From contig CAZZHQ010000041.1 in assembly GCA_964654015.1 (NCBI GenBank), forward strand, positions 1 through 21,210: a DNA stretch of 21,210 bases, written 5' to 3'. Made by a program: the position numbers and the translations under genes. A model generated the notes under the pieces. That model did no database searches and was not told where the DNA came from. It saw only the letters and a program-made list of their open reading frames with translations. Each line of letters opens with the position of its first letter. Positions within the stretch are counted from its first letter, which is position 1. This document shows positions 1 to 6,376 of this stretch, piece after piece. This DNA comes from JAUUZT01 sp964654015 (GTDB lineage Bacteria; Chloroflexota; Dehalococcoidia; GIF9; AB-539-J10).

Positions 1-3
1 GAA

Positions 4-55
4 AGAGGACATTTCTATCGAGTTTTCTAGAGGACATTATCATGGAGTTTCAACA
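4..55. repeat. Imperfect tandem repeat, probable end of an insertion element
   Basis: Two copies of a unit beginning AGAGGACATT lie 25 bp apart (4-26 and 29-51) and agree at 18 of 23 positions. The second copy runs into TTTCAACA. Repeated GGACATT-type units ending in TTGACA or TCAACA are typical of the multiple terminal repeats of IS21-like and related elements. I infer that this is the outer right end of such an element whose transposase genes lie to the left of the window. No coding sequence is visible here, so the family assignment is tentative. Confidence 0.35.
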
Positions 56-72
56 TCAGCCAGCACAGTTAG

Positions 73-101
73 TTGAATATTCGTTGGTTATATATTATAA
101 T
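73..101 (+). promoter_or_regulatory. Promoter of the 5S rRNA gene
   Basis: TTGAAT (73-78) is followed after exactly 17 bp by a perfect TATAAT (96-101). The predicted transcription start is near 108-110, exactly where the extended stem enclosing the 5S RNA begins. This implies that the 5S gene is transcribed on its own and not only as the tail of a 23S-5S transcript. Confidence 0.7.
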
Positions 102-109
102 AAGCACCT

Positions 110-248
110 GAGAAACTTTCTGGTGTCTTTAGCGGAGTGGCTCCACCCGTTCCCGTCCCGAACACGGAAGTGAAACGCTCCAGCGCAGACGATACTTAAG
201 GGGCAACCTTTCGGGAAAATATGTCGTTGCCAGAAAGTTTCTCTTTTT
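110..248 (+). terminator. Extended 5S closing helix acting as terminator
   Basis: GAGAAACTTTCTGG (110-123) is perfectly complementary to CCAGAAAGTTTCTC (230-243), a 14 bp helix that includes 5S helix I. A run of five T follows at 244-248. The helix therefore closes the whole 5S RNA and, with the T-run, has the form of an intrinsic terminator whose loop is the mature rRNA. The pairing is read directly; terminator activity is inferred. Confidence 0.55.
117..236 (+). rRNA. rrf: 5S ribosomal RNA
   Basis: The segment aligns by eye with bacterial 5S rRNA: a CTGGTGTC helix I strand, TAGCGG, then CCACCCGTTCCCGTCCCGAACACGG, GAAGTGAAACGCTCCAGCGC, and a closing GTTGCCAG strand. These are the invariant loop B/C and helix III landmarks. 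The ends are set by analogy with E. coli 5S, giving about 120 nt; the true processed ends could shift by a few bases. No 23S or 16S sequence precedes it in the 116 upstream bases, and a promoter directly abuts it, so the gene seems to be a solitary transcription unit. Confidence 0.93.
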
Positions 249-253
249 ATTTA

Positions 254-282
254 TTGGACATACAAAAAGTGAAAATTATAAA
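254..282 (+). promoter_or_regulatory. Promoter of the cinA-like gene
   Basis: TTGGAC (254-259), a 17 bp spacer and TATAAA (277-282) precede the ATG at 310. The predicted start near 289 gives a leader of about 20 nt. The promoter lies just after the 5S terminator, so the downstream gene has its own signal. Confidence 0.55.
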
Positions 283-309
283 ATCAGAGCATGGTTTTGT
301 AAAAATAAC

Positions 310-834
310 ATGATAAATCAAGAAATACAGACAGCTAAATTAGTTGCCGAATGCCAGAATAAAACAGGGAAATTATTGACTATTGCTACTTCTGAGTCGG
401 CCACAGGAGGTAAGATAGCTGCTAAATTGACAAATGTTCCAGGTAGTTCTGCTTACTTCAAGGGCGCTCTGGTAGCTTATAGTAACGAGATAAAAATCAA
501 TGTTTTGGGTGTAAAAAAGGCGACAATAGAAAAATATGGAGCCGTCTCTAAGGAAACGGCTATAGAGATGGCCCAGGGTGCAAGGACATTAATAAACGTA
601 GATATTTGCATTTCGGATACGGGCATTGCTGGCCCCACAGGAGATGGTGTTAACAAGTCAATCGGATTGTTTTACATTGGGTTGTCCTCTAGCTACAAGA
701 GCATATACAAGGAAATTATGGTGTCAGGTAGTCGTGAAGAAAACAGAGAAAGCGTGAGTGAAGCAGCACTGGAATTTCTTAATCAATATCTAGCACAATA
801 TATACAAAGCTATTCAGGTACAGTTAACGATTAA
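310..834 (+). CDS. pncC: CinA C-terminal-domain protein, nicotinamide-nucleotide amidohydrolase (PncC type)
   Basis: The 174-residue protein consists of the CinA C-terminal domain alone and lacks the N-terminal molybdopterin-binding-like domain found in full-length CinA. It carries the family signature SESATGG (28-34) followed by KLTNVPGSSAYFKGALVAYS and the YSNEIK segment (57-62). The SDTGIAGPTGDG block is also characteristic. Proteins of this kind deamidate nicotinamide mononucleotide to nicotinate mononucleotide in pyridine-nucleotide salvage; this activity is inferred from the family. Length is close to the usual 160-170 residues. The ATG at 310 has no strong ribosome binding site but fits the promoter at 254-282. 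The gene ends 17 bp from the convergent rimI-like gene, with no visible terminator between them. Confidence 0.88.
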   Translation: MINQEIQTAKLVAECQNKTGKLLTIATSESATGGKIAAKLTNVPGSSAYFKGALVAYSNEIKINVLGVKKATIEKYGAVSKETAIEMAQGARTLINVDICISDTGIAGPTGDGVNKSIGLFYIGLSSSYKSIYKEIMVSGSREENRESVSEAALEFLNQYLAQYIQSYSGTVND

Positions 835-851
835 ACAAACAATTATTTTAA

Positions 852-1508
852 CTAAATTTCGTGAGACATCCAGTTATTATTATGGGCTTCTTTCAATTTA
901 CGAAATTGAGATTTAAAATTGGTAGAGTTGATGGTTTTGATGCTCATTAACAGGGCATCCTCGTTATTATCTGAGTAATATCTAATACGTTTTCCCACAA
1001 TGCGAAAGCCGTATTTCAGATAGAGGGACTGCGCTATCACATTGGAGACACGTACCTCCAGTGTAATAATCTGAGCTCCAAAACTGATAGAGGTTTCAAT
1101 GGCAGATATAAGCAATGCTTCGCCTATTCCTTGGCGACGGTAATTTATCCTTGTAGCAATAGCAGTAATGTGTGCCTCCTGTAACATAAACCAAAGACCA
1201 ACAAAGCCAATCATGTACGCTTCTGTGATAGAATCCATCGATTGTAGTTCCGAAGATTCCATCTTTCGCCGTTGCCATAGACGTTTGAACATGGATTTCT
1301 TCCGTGGGTTAATCTTTTCCGTTCTCAACTTTACTGGCTCGTTGGTATAAGCAACTGAATAATAGACCGACGGGTTGTGAATTTCAGCTTTATAGGATGA
1401 TGAGGGACGAAACATCGATTCTCCAGGGAAAGCTTCTTTGTCAATTTCAGATATTTCAACGATATCAGACTCTATCATCGTTCGAATGTTGTAGCTGGTC
1501 TCTCGCAT
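852..1508 (-). CDS. rimI: RimI-like GNAT N-acetyltransferase with an internal insertion
   Basis: This 218-residue protein has the GNAT fold. The acetyl-CoA loop is RRQGIG (124-129), followed by ITLEVRVSN (148-156) and SLYLKYGF (161-168), then RIRYYSDNNEDALLMSI. These match RimI, which acetylates the N-terminal alanine of ribosomal protein S18. Glu111 and Tyr163 fall where the RimI catalytic Glu and Tyr are expected. RimI is usually about 150 residues. Here roughly 40 residues (about 57-97), including a basic stretch PRKKSMFKRLWQRRK (68-82), are inserted before the acetyl-CoA core, and a 28-residue tail follows it. The substrate could therefore differ. The start at 1508 has no Shine-Dalgarno sequence; a promoter reading leftward is at 1563-1535. 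The gene is divergent from pyrD. Confidence 0.8.
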   Translation of the reverse strand: MRETSYNIRTMIESDIVEISEIDKEAFPGESMFRPSSSYKAEIHNPSVYYSVAYTNEPVKLRTEKINPRKKSMFKRLWQRRKMESSELQSMDSITEAYMIGFVGLWFMLQEAHITAIATRINYRRQGIGEALLISAIETSISFGAQIITLEVRVSNVIAQSLYLKYGFRIVGKRIRYYSDNNEDALLMSIKTINSTNFKSQFRKLKEAHNNNWMSHEI

Positions 1509-1511
1509 GGT

Positions 1512-1540
1512 TTGAATTTTAGCATGTCAAATGTTATAAA
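1512..1540 (+). promoter_or_regulatory. pyrD promoter
   Basis: TTGAAT (1512-1517), a 17 bp spacer and TATAAA (1535-1540). The predicted start near 1547 gives a leader of about 34 nt before the pyrD ATG. Its -10 hexamer is shared, in opposite orientation, with the rimI promoter. Confidence 0.6.
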
Positions 1541-1563
1541 ACATATTATTATTTTGTATTCAA
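1535..1563 (-). promoter_or_regulatory. rimI-like gene promoter, sharing its -10 with pyrD
   Basis: Read on the minus strand, TTGAAT (1563-1558) lies exactly 17 bp from TTTATA (1540-1535). This is the same hexamer that serves as TATAAA for pyrD. The predicted start near 1528 leaves a leader of about 20 nt. The -10 is weaker in this direction. Confidence 0.45.
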
Positions 1564-1580
1564 CAGTGTAATATTGAGTT

Positions 1581-2519
1581 ATGAATTATGATTATCTAGA
1601 TTGCACAGTACAACTTGCTCCATCTAATACACAAGGGTTAGTTCTGAATAATCCTGTGATGACGGCCTCCGGCACCTTTGGTTACGGCATAGAATATGGT
1701 GACCTTATCGATATAGAGAGCTTGGGAGCCATCATTTGTAAAGGCACGACCCTTATGCCAAGAGAAGGGAACCCTCAGCCACGTATAATAGAAACTGTCG
1801 GCGGATTGCTCAATTCTATAGGATTGGAGAATATTGGTGTAGATGCGGTTATAAGAGACAAAGCACCAGTATGGGCAAAGTGGCGCGTGCCGGTCATTGT
1901 GAATGTGGCCGGTCAAACCATTGATGAATATATAGAGGTAGTAAAAAAACTAGAAGGTGTCATTGGCGTAAATGGAATCGAATTGAATGTTAGCTGCCCA
2001 AACATTACAGCTGGAGGAATGCAATTTGGTGCAGATTCAAAGATTGCAGCTAAATTAACAAAGGAAGTTAAGAATATTACCGGTCTTCCAATCATAGTGA
2101 AACTGGGACCTAACGTAACTGACATAACTGATATCGCTGTTGCTGTAGAGGAGGCCGGAGCTGATGCTATATCTCTAATTAATACCCTGAAGGGTATGGC
2201 GATTGATCTGAAGGAACAGAGACCATGTCTGGGAAACATTAGCGGTGGCCTTTCAGGGCCTGCTATCAAGCCTGTAGCGCTTTATATGGTATACGAAGTA
2301 GCCAAAGCGGTGCACATTCCTGTGATAGGTTGCGGTGGAATTATCTGTGCTAAGGACGCTTTGGAATTCCTCGCTTGCGGTGCCAGTGCAGTGCAGGTAG
2401 GCACCGCAAGCTTGCTTAATCCACAGGCAACTATAAACATACTGGAGGGGATCAAAGAGTTTATGAGTGGCAACAACATTAAGTCTCTGCGCGAAATAAT
2501 TGGCACCTGTCTTCCTTAA
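1581..2519 (+). CDS. pyrD: Dihydroorotate dehydrogenase, catalytic subunit (class 1B)
   Basis: This 312-residue FMN-binding TIM-barrel enzyme oxidises dihydroorotate to orotate in pyrimidine synthesis. The N-terminal NPVMTASGTFGYG block, the NSIGLENIG substrate loop (78-86) and NVSCPN (136-141) are all present. Cys139 is the catalytic base, and its use in place of Ser marks class 1. VKLGPNVTDI and the phosphate-binding GCGGI and QVGTA segments follow. Class 1B enzymes pair with the iron-sulfur/FAD subunit PyrK and use NAD; the protein resembles that class more than 1A, but no pyrK is seen in the window. The gene stands alone, divergent from rimI and convergent with the slipin gene across a long palindrome. 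Its ribosome binding site is weak. Confidence 0.93.
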   Translation: MNYDYLDCTVQLAPSNTQGLVLNNPVMTASGTFGYGIEYGDLIDIESLGAIICKGTTLMPREGNPQPRIIETVGGLLNSIGLENIGVDAVIRDKAPVWAKWRVPVIVNVAGQTIDEYIEVVKKLEGVIGVNGIELNVSCPNITAGGMQFGADSKIAAKLTKEVKNITGLPIIVKLGPNVTDITDIAVAVEEAGADAISLINTLKGMAIDLKEQRPCLGNISGGLSGPAIKPVALYMVYEVAKAVHIPVIGCGGIICAKDALEFLACGASAVQVGTASLLNPQATINILEGIKEFMSGNNIKSLREIIGTCLP

Positions 2520-2578
2520 AGACAATCGATAACAGAGGAAGCGAGCAACCAAAAAAGATTGGTTTACAATGCAATTAT

Positions 2579-2613
2579 GATAGTGCCTGCTCTCTTAGAG
2601 AGCAGGCACTATC
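2579..2613. terminator. Near-perfect 35 bp palindrome between convergent genes
   Basis: GATAGTGCCTGCTCT (2579-2593) is followed by CTTAG and the exact complement AGAGCAGGCACTATC. Only the central base breaks the symmetry. It sits 59 bp after the pyrD stop and 11 bp after the slipin stop on the opposite strand, so it probably acts as a two-way terminator. It has no adjacent T-run on either strand. The nearest is six A on the plus strand (T on the minus) about 22 bp away at 2551-2556, flanked by a small AACCAA/TTGGTT hairpin (2547-2564). Confidence 0.55.
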
Positions 2614-2624
2614 AAGTTAATTGG

Positions 2625-3392
2625 TTATTTCTTATCAGTATTACTTTTGGTCGAGAATGTGTTGAAAAATTCCATTGGCAATGGGAATATTATAGTGCTA
2701 CTTCTCTCATTACTAATAGCACTCAATGTTTGGAGGTAGCGAAGCTGTAGCGCAGCAGGCTCAGTAGACATGATTTTTGCGGCGTCAGCCAGCTTTTGTG
2801 CGGCCTGGAATTCACCTTCAGCATGTACCACTTTGGCTCTTCTATCCCTTTCCGCTTCAGCCTGAGCTGCCATGGCTCGCTGCATTGATACTGGTAGCTG
2901 TACTTCCTTGGTCTCCACCATGCTTACTTTTATTCCCCAGGGGTCGGTACCTTCATCCACAACTTTCTGCATCTTTTCATTAAGTTGCTCTCGCTGAGAT
3001 AGCAGTTCGTCCAACGCAGATTGGCCAACTACATTTCGTAAAGTTGTCTGCGCTAGTAAATGTGTTGCTTTGACATAATTACTCACCTTGAGGATAGCAG
3101 CGGCAGCGTCGACAACACGAAAGTAAACCACCGCATCGACCGTAACAGTAACATTGTCTACAGTCATGCATTCCTGCTGTGGCACATCCATCGTTATCAC
3201 CCGGATATCAACCTTACGCATTCGTTCAATAAAAGGTATCAGAAAGATAAGGCCTGGACCACGTAGCCCAACAAATCTACCAAGCCGAAACACACCTCCT
3301 CTTTCATACTCCTGAACAATTTTAAGGGCTTGGGAAAGAAGCATTATTACTGCCAGGACAATGATTCCATAAAGAAACAGATTCGATTCCAT
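2625..3392 (-). CDS. Slipin / stomatin-like SPFH-domain membrane protein
   Basis: The 255-residue protein has one N-terminal membrane segment (about 5-22), then EYERGGVFRLGRF and GLRGPGLIFLIPFIER, the hallmark start of the stomatin/slipin SPFH domain. The domain continues through VDIRVITMDVPQQECMTVDN and a glutamate/alanine-rich helical region ending in AEGEFQAAQKLADAAKI. Such proteins form oligomeric rings in membranes and are encoded beside NfeD proteases, as here. In the Pyrococcus pair the slipin is a substrate of the NfeD protease; an analogous relation is inferred. It is the last gene of a three-gene operon. The ATG lies one base after the stop of the short NfeD gene, and a strong AGGAGGAG site is embedded in that gene. 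Confidence 0.9.
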   Translation of the reverse strand: MESNLFLYGIIVLAVIMLLSQALKIVQEYERGGVFRLGRFVGLRGPGLIFLIPFIERMRKVDIRVITMDVPQQECMTVDNVTVTVDAVVYFRVVDAAAAILKVSNYVKATHLLAQTTLRNVVGQSALDELLSQREQLNEKMQKVVDEGTDPWGIKVSMVETKEVQLPVSMQRAMAAQAEAERDRRAKVVHAEGEFQAAQKLADAAKIMSTEPAALQLRYLQTLSAISNERSSTIIFPLPMEFFNTFSTKSNTDKK

Positions 3393-3393
3393 T

Positions 3394-3708
3394 TTACTTT
3401 TTCTCCTCCTTCTTAGATAATTTTGCTACCTGTAATTTTAAACCAGTTATTCCAGTTATGATTACCTCAGTACCAGCATCAATATAGTTATCTTCAGTAA
3501 TGGCATTCCATAGCTCGCCTTCAGCAAAAACTGTACCTGCAGGATTAAGTGCTGTATGTGCCATGGCTAATTTCCCAATCATATTTTCAACACCAGTACT
3601 AAGTTTTCGCTTTTGTCCCTTTACAATGGCAATGATGACAAAGATAGTAAAGGCTACAGCCAATATTAGTGTTACTATAATTGGCCCAGTCATTTCAAAG
3701 GAGAACAT
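3394..3708 (-). CDS. Short NfeD-like membrane protein with C-terminal OB-fold domain
   Basis: The 104-residue protein has one membrane segment (about 8-29), a basic KGQKRK turn and an OB-fold NfeD C-terminal domain (about 39-104). The block GVENMIGKLAMAHTALNPAG closely parallels the C-terminus of the upstream long NfeD (GMEGMVDKVAIARTPLNPTG), and both continue with EGELW and EVIIT. It therefore looks like a duplicated, truncated copy of that C-terminal module without the protease domain. Translation is coupled: the upstream stop and this ATG are arranged as TGAGATG, with an AGGAGGAA site ahead. It probably works with the slipin downstream, but its role is inferred from context only. Confidence 0.85.
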   Translation of the reverse strand: MFSFEMTGPIIVTLILAVAFTIFVIIAIVKGQKRKLSTGVENMIGKLAMAHTALNPAGTVFAEGELWNAITEDNYIDAGTEVIITGITGLKLQVAKLSKKEEKK

Positions 3709-3709
3709 C

Positions 3710-5035
3710 TCAGCTTCCTCCTATATTTTGTTTTTTTACCACCCACAATTTCAAATCTTCAACTCTTGTTATTATAACCTCGTCTCGTGCCTTTATTGGG
3801 TCATTTTCAGCTATAGCTGCCCATAACTCTCCCTCTACAGCAACTGTGCCCGTAGGATTTAATGGTGTTCTGGCTATAGCAACCTTGTCCACCATCCCTT
3901 CCATGCCAGTAGGTCTGGAACGCCTCTGACTCCGAATAATAGCACCAATAACGAAAATAGCGAAAGCACTAATAGCAATTGATACTCCGGCAATCAGTCC
4001 TCTATTTACTTCAATTCCAGGACTATGGCTGAATAGAATCAGTGAGCCAATAACGAGGGAAGCTATACCGCCTGCGGTTAATAGTCCGAAAGTGGTCGTA
4101 AAAAATTCTGTAACAAAAAGACCCATGGCAAGTAATATAAGCAGTATTCCTCCCCAGTAAGCATTTAGAACACCTAGCGAGTAGAAAGCCAGCACTAAGC
4201 TAACAGCACCAACCACTCCTGGGAAGATTAGACCAGGGTTCGTAACTTCGGTTATCAATCCTATGGTGGCCAGGGTAAGCAATATAAATGCTATATTAGG
4301 GTCGCTAATTGTCTGCAGGAAATCTTCGATTCTATTCATGTTATCTGGTGACAGTGCATAGTCTGTAGTATCAATTGTAACTTCCTCACCACTAGCCAAA
4401 GTAACCTTCCAACCATTGATTTGAGAAATAAGGTCTTGCAAACTGTTAGCCCTGAGGTCGATAATATTACTCTCCAGTGCGTCAGTATCACTGAAAGATT
4501 TGCTTTCAGTAACTGCTAACTCGGCTTCATCCATATCACGGCCCCGATCTTCAGCGATAGTTCTCATCCACTTAGCGGAGAAAGAAGTTATCTTTTCCAT
4601 TTGATATTCCGGTATTTCTTCTCCCCCTGCGCTAATCGGGTGTGCGGCACCAATTGTGGTGCCAGGCGTCATCGCTGCTATGTGAGAAGATATAGTGATA
4701 AACGTCCCTGCTGAAGCAGCCCATGACCCTTTGGGAGTGATATATACTATAACTGGAACATCAGCATTCATGATTCGTTGAACTATATCTTCTGTCGATG
4801 TCAGTAATCCACCAGGAGTATTTAACTCGATGATTACGCATGAAGTAGCGTTATCTTCTTCAGCCTTGCTAATGCCACGATCTATGTAATCAGCAACCAC
4901 CGGCAAGATGGTACCCTCTACATGCAGGACAACAACATCTGAACCATAAGCTTGAACCGTGCTTCTATCTAATCCAATTGCGATGGTTAATAGCATCACG
5001 ATACATATTAATAACCCGAATGACTTTCGAAGCAT
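3710..5035 (-). CDS. Long NfeD protein: ClpP-class membrane serine protease
   Basis: This 441-residue protein starts with a hydrophobic signal or anchor segment (about 7-22). A ClpP/crotonase-fold protease domain follows, with VVVLHVEGTI, IIELNTPGG (68-76) and GSWAASAGTFI (103-113). Ser108 in AASAG and Lys148 in MEKIT match the Ser-Lys dyad spacing of the Pyrococcus PH1510 protease (Ser97/Lys138). Several membrane segments span about 243-370, and an OB-fold NfeD domain ends the chain. The active site is predicted to face outside the cytoplasm. It is the first gene of the operon with the short NfeD and slipin. The start is supported by GAGGT 5 nt upstream. The operon may control membrane quality or fluidity; that is inferred. 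Confidence 0.9.
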   Translation of the reverse strand: MLRKSFGLLICIVMLLTIAIGLDRSTVQAYGSDVVVLHVEGTILPVVADYIDRGISKAEEDNATSCVIIELNTPGGLLTSTEDIVQRIMNADVPVIVYITPKGSWAASAGTFITISSHIAAMTPGTTIGAAHPISAGGEEIPEYQMEKITSFSAKWMRTIAEDRGRDMDEAELAVTESKSFSDTDALESNIIDLRANSLQDLISQINGWKVTLASGEEVTIDTTDYALSPDNMNRIEDFLQTISDPNIAFILLTLATIGLITEVTNPGLIFPGVVGAVSLVLAFYSLGVLNAYWGGILLILLAMGLFVTEFFTTTFGLLTAGGIASLVIGSLILFSHSPGIEVNRGLIAGVSIAISAFAIFVIGAIIRSQRRSRPTGMEGMVDKVAIARTPLNPTGTVAVEGELWAAIAENDPIKARDEVIITRVEDLKLWVVKKQNIGGS

Positions 5036-5051
5036 ATTTTAACCTCGGTCT

Positions 5052-5080
5052 AGTATAGACTATGATTATGGAATCAACAA
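5052..5080 (-). promoter_or_regulatory. Probable promoter of the nfeD-slipin operon
   Basis: On the minus strand TTGTTG (5080-5075), a 17 bp spacer and TATACT (5057-5052). The -35 is poor. The predicted start near 5045 barely leaves room for the GAGGT ribosome site at 5046-5042, so the exact site is uncertain. Confidence 0.35.
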
Positions 5081-5089
5081 ACAATAGAA

Positions 5090-5118
5090 TTGAAGGCAAG
5101 CATAGCTTAGTGTAGAAT
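5090..5118 (+). promoter_or_regulatory. Promoter of the histidine operon
   Basis: TTGAAG (5090-5095), 17 bp, TAGAAT (5113-5118). The predicted start near 5125 gives a leader of about 16 nt with GGCAGG before the hisZ ATG. There is no room for a histidine leader-peptide attenuator or T-box between promoter and hisZ. Confidence 0.55.
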
Positions 5119-5140
5119 AAAAGCAGGCAGGTAATTAAAT

Positions 5141-6376
5141 ATGAAAAATCAGAAATGTAAAGGAATGAAGGACTTTCTTCCGGCGGATATGTCGGCTTTT
5201 CGGCATGTCGAAAAGCTGTTTTTAGATTGCTGTCATAACTATGGATATCAGGAAGTAAGAACTCCGACGCTTGAATATCTTCATTTGTTCACTGCAACCG
5301 GGACATTAACTCCAAGTATGCTAAGTAAGATATATTCATTCCTCGATTGGGATGGATGGAGTGGTGAGAGAGTTGTTTTAAGGCCAGATGGAACCGTTCC
5401 CATAGCCAGGCTTTATGTTGATAGGTTTAGTACTCTTATGACCGCTAAGCTTTGTTACGTAACGAATATTTTTGCCTTTGAGGCAACTGGCCAGGCAAAC
5501 AGAGAGCGCTGGCAATGTGGAGCTGAGTTTATAGGTGGAACAAGACTGGCTGCTGATGTTGAGACTATATCCCTAGCCAAAGACGTAACAGAAAAGAGTG
5601 GCATTAATAATATCAATGTACAATTATCACACGCTGGTTTGGTTAAAGCTTTGATCAAAGAAATAGCCTTAAATCCTGAAGAGGAGACTAGCTTAATAGA
5701 TAATGTTCTTGAGGGGAATTGGCAAGCTTTAATTAGAAAAGAAGAAGAGGTGGCAGGAAAATTCCTCCCCTTACTTCTAAATTTAAGAGGAAAATCGAGA
5801 AGATTTTTACAAAATATTAGGACATTATATCCACAAGCTTCTCCAGAGCTTAAATCACATATGGATGACTTTATTAATATCACTACACTGCTGGACGGTC
5901 TATCTTTTGATTATGAAATTGATATAACGGCAATTCAAAACTTTGAGTACTATACGGGAATTTGCTTTCAGTTATTAGCCGATGGTATAAAAATTGGTGG
6001 TGGTGGCAGGTATGATGACCTTATTCCACTTATGGATGGTGGGAACCAGCCCGCTTGCGGCTTTGCTCTATATATCGACTCAATATTGAAATCAGTTTCC
6101 TCGGATGGAAGAGAGAGACAGGAGCAAACGATTCTAATTACAGGCAATAACATAATACCTGAAATGATAAAGAACTATTTAGTGTTAGCAAAATCTCTTC
6201 GGGAGCTAGGCTATTCTGTAGACATCAATTTTACTAAGAAAGAGCTATCAGAATACCGCTGGATCATATCAGCTTGCGGGGAAGATATGTCCTCATATGA
6301 CATAGTGGATCAGAAACAGCAACAAAATTGGAATGCTATCTCACAAGCAGAGGTTTTAAAGGTTCTAGCCCAGTGA
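5141..6376 (+). CDS. hisZ: ATP phosphoribosyltransferase regulatory subunit (HisRS paralogue)
   Basis: This 411-residue protein resembles the catalytic core of histidyl-tRNA synthetase: GMKDFLPADM (8-17), RPDGTVPIAR (81-90), YYTG (270-273) and GGGGRYDDL (about 286-294). It lies first in a his operon directly before hisG, which points to HisZ and not a true HisRS. HisZ binds short-form HisG and makes it active and histidine-sensitive. After residue about 320 there is a further segment of about 90 residues beginning QTILITG and including KSLRELGYSVDI, which resembles a degenerate anticodon-binding domain that many HisZ proteins lack. Its last four bases overlap hisG if that gene starts at the GTG at 6373. 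A hisS role is not fully excluded without an alignment. Confidence 0.85.
   Translation: MKNQKCKGMKDFLPADMSAFRHVEKLFLDCCHNYGYQEVRTPTLEYLHLFTATGTLTPSMLSKIYSFLDWDGWSGERVVLRPDGTVPIARLYVDRFSTLMTAKLCYVTNIFAFEATGQANRERWQCGAEFIGGTRLAADVETISLAKDVTEKSGINNINVQLSHAGLVKALIKEIALNPEEETSLIDNVLEGNWQALIRKEEEVAGKFLPLLLNLRGKSRRFLQNIRTLYPQASPELKSHMDDFINITTLLDGLSFDYEIDITAIQNFEYYTGICFQLLADGIKIGGGGRYDDLIPLMDGGNQPACGFALYIDSILKSVSSDGRERQEQTILITGNNIIPEMIKNYLVLAKSLRELGYSVDINFTKKELSEYRWIISACGEDMSSYDIVDQKQQQNWNAISQAEVLKVLAQ

Noticed and set aside
1913..2552. Several minus-strand frames of 74-118 residues
   Set aside because: Shadows of the pyrD coding sequence; no family features.
5455..5883. 142-residue minus-strand frame
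   Set aside because: Antisense to hisZ, without motif or ribosome site.
6328..6372. Upstream ATG start for hisG
   Set aside because: It would add 15 residues lying inside hisZ in another frame. The GTG at 6373 gives the common GTGA stop-start overlap and a normal HisG N-terminus.
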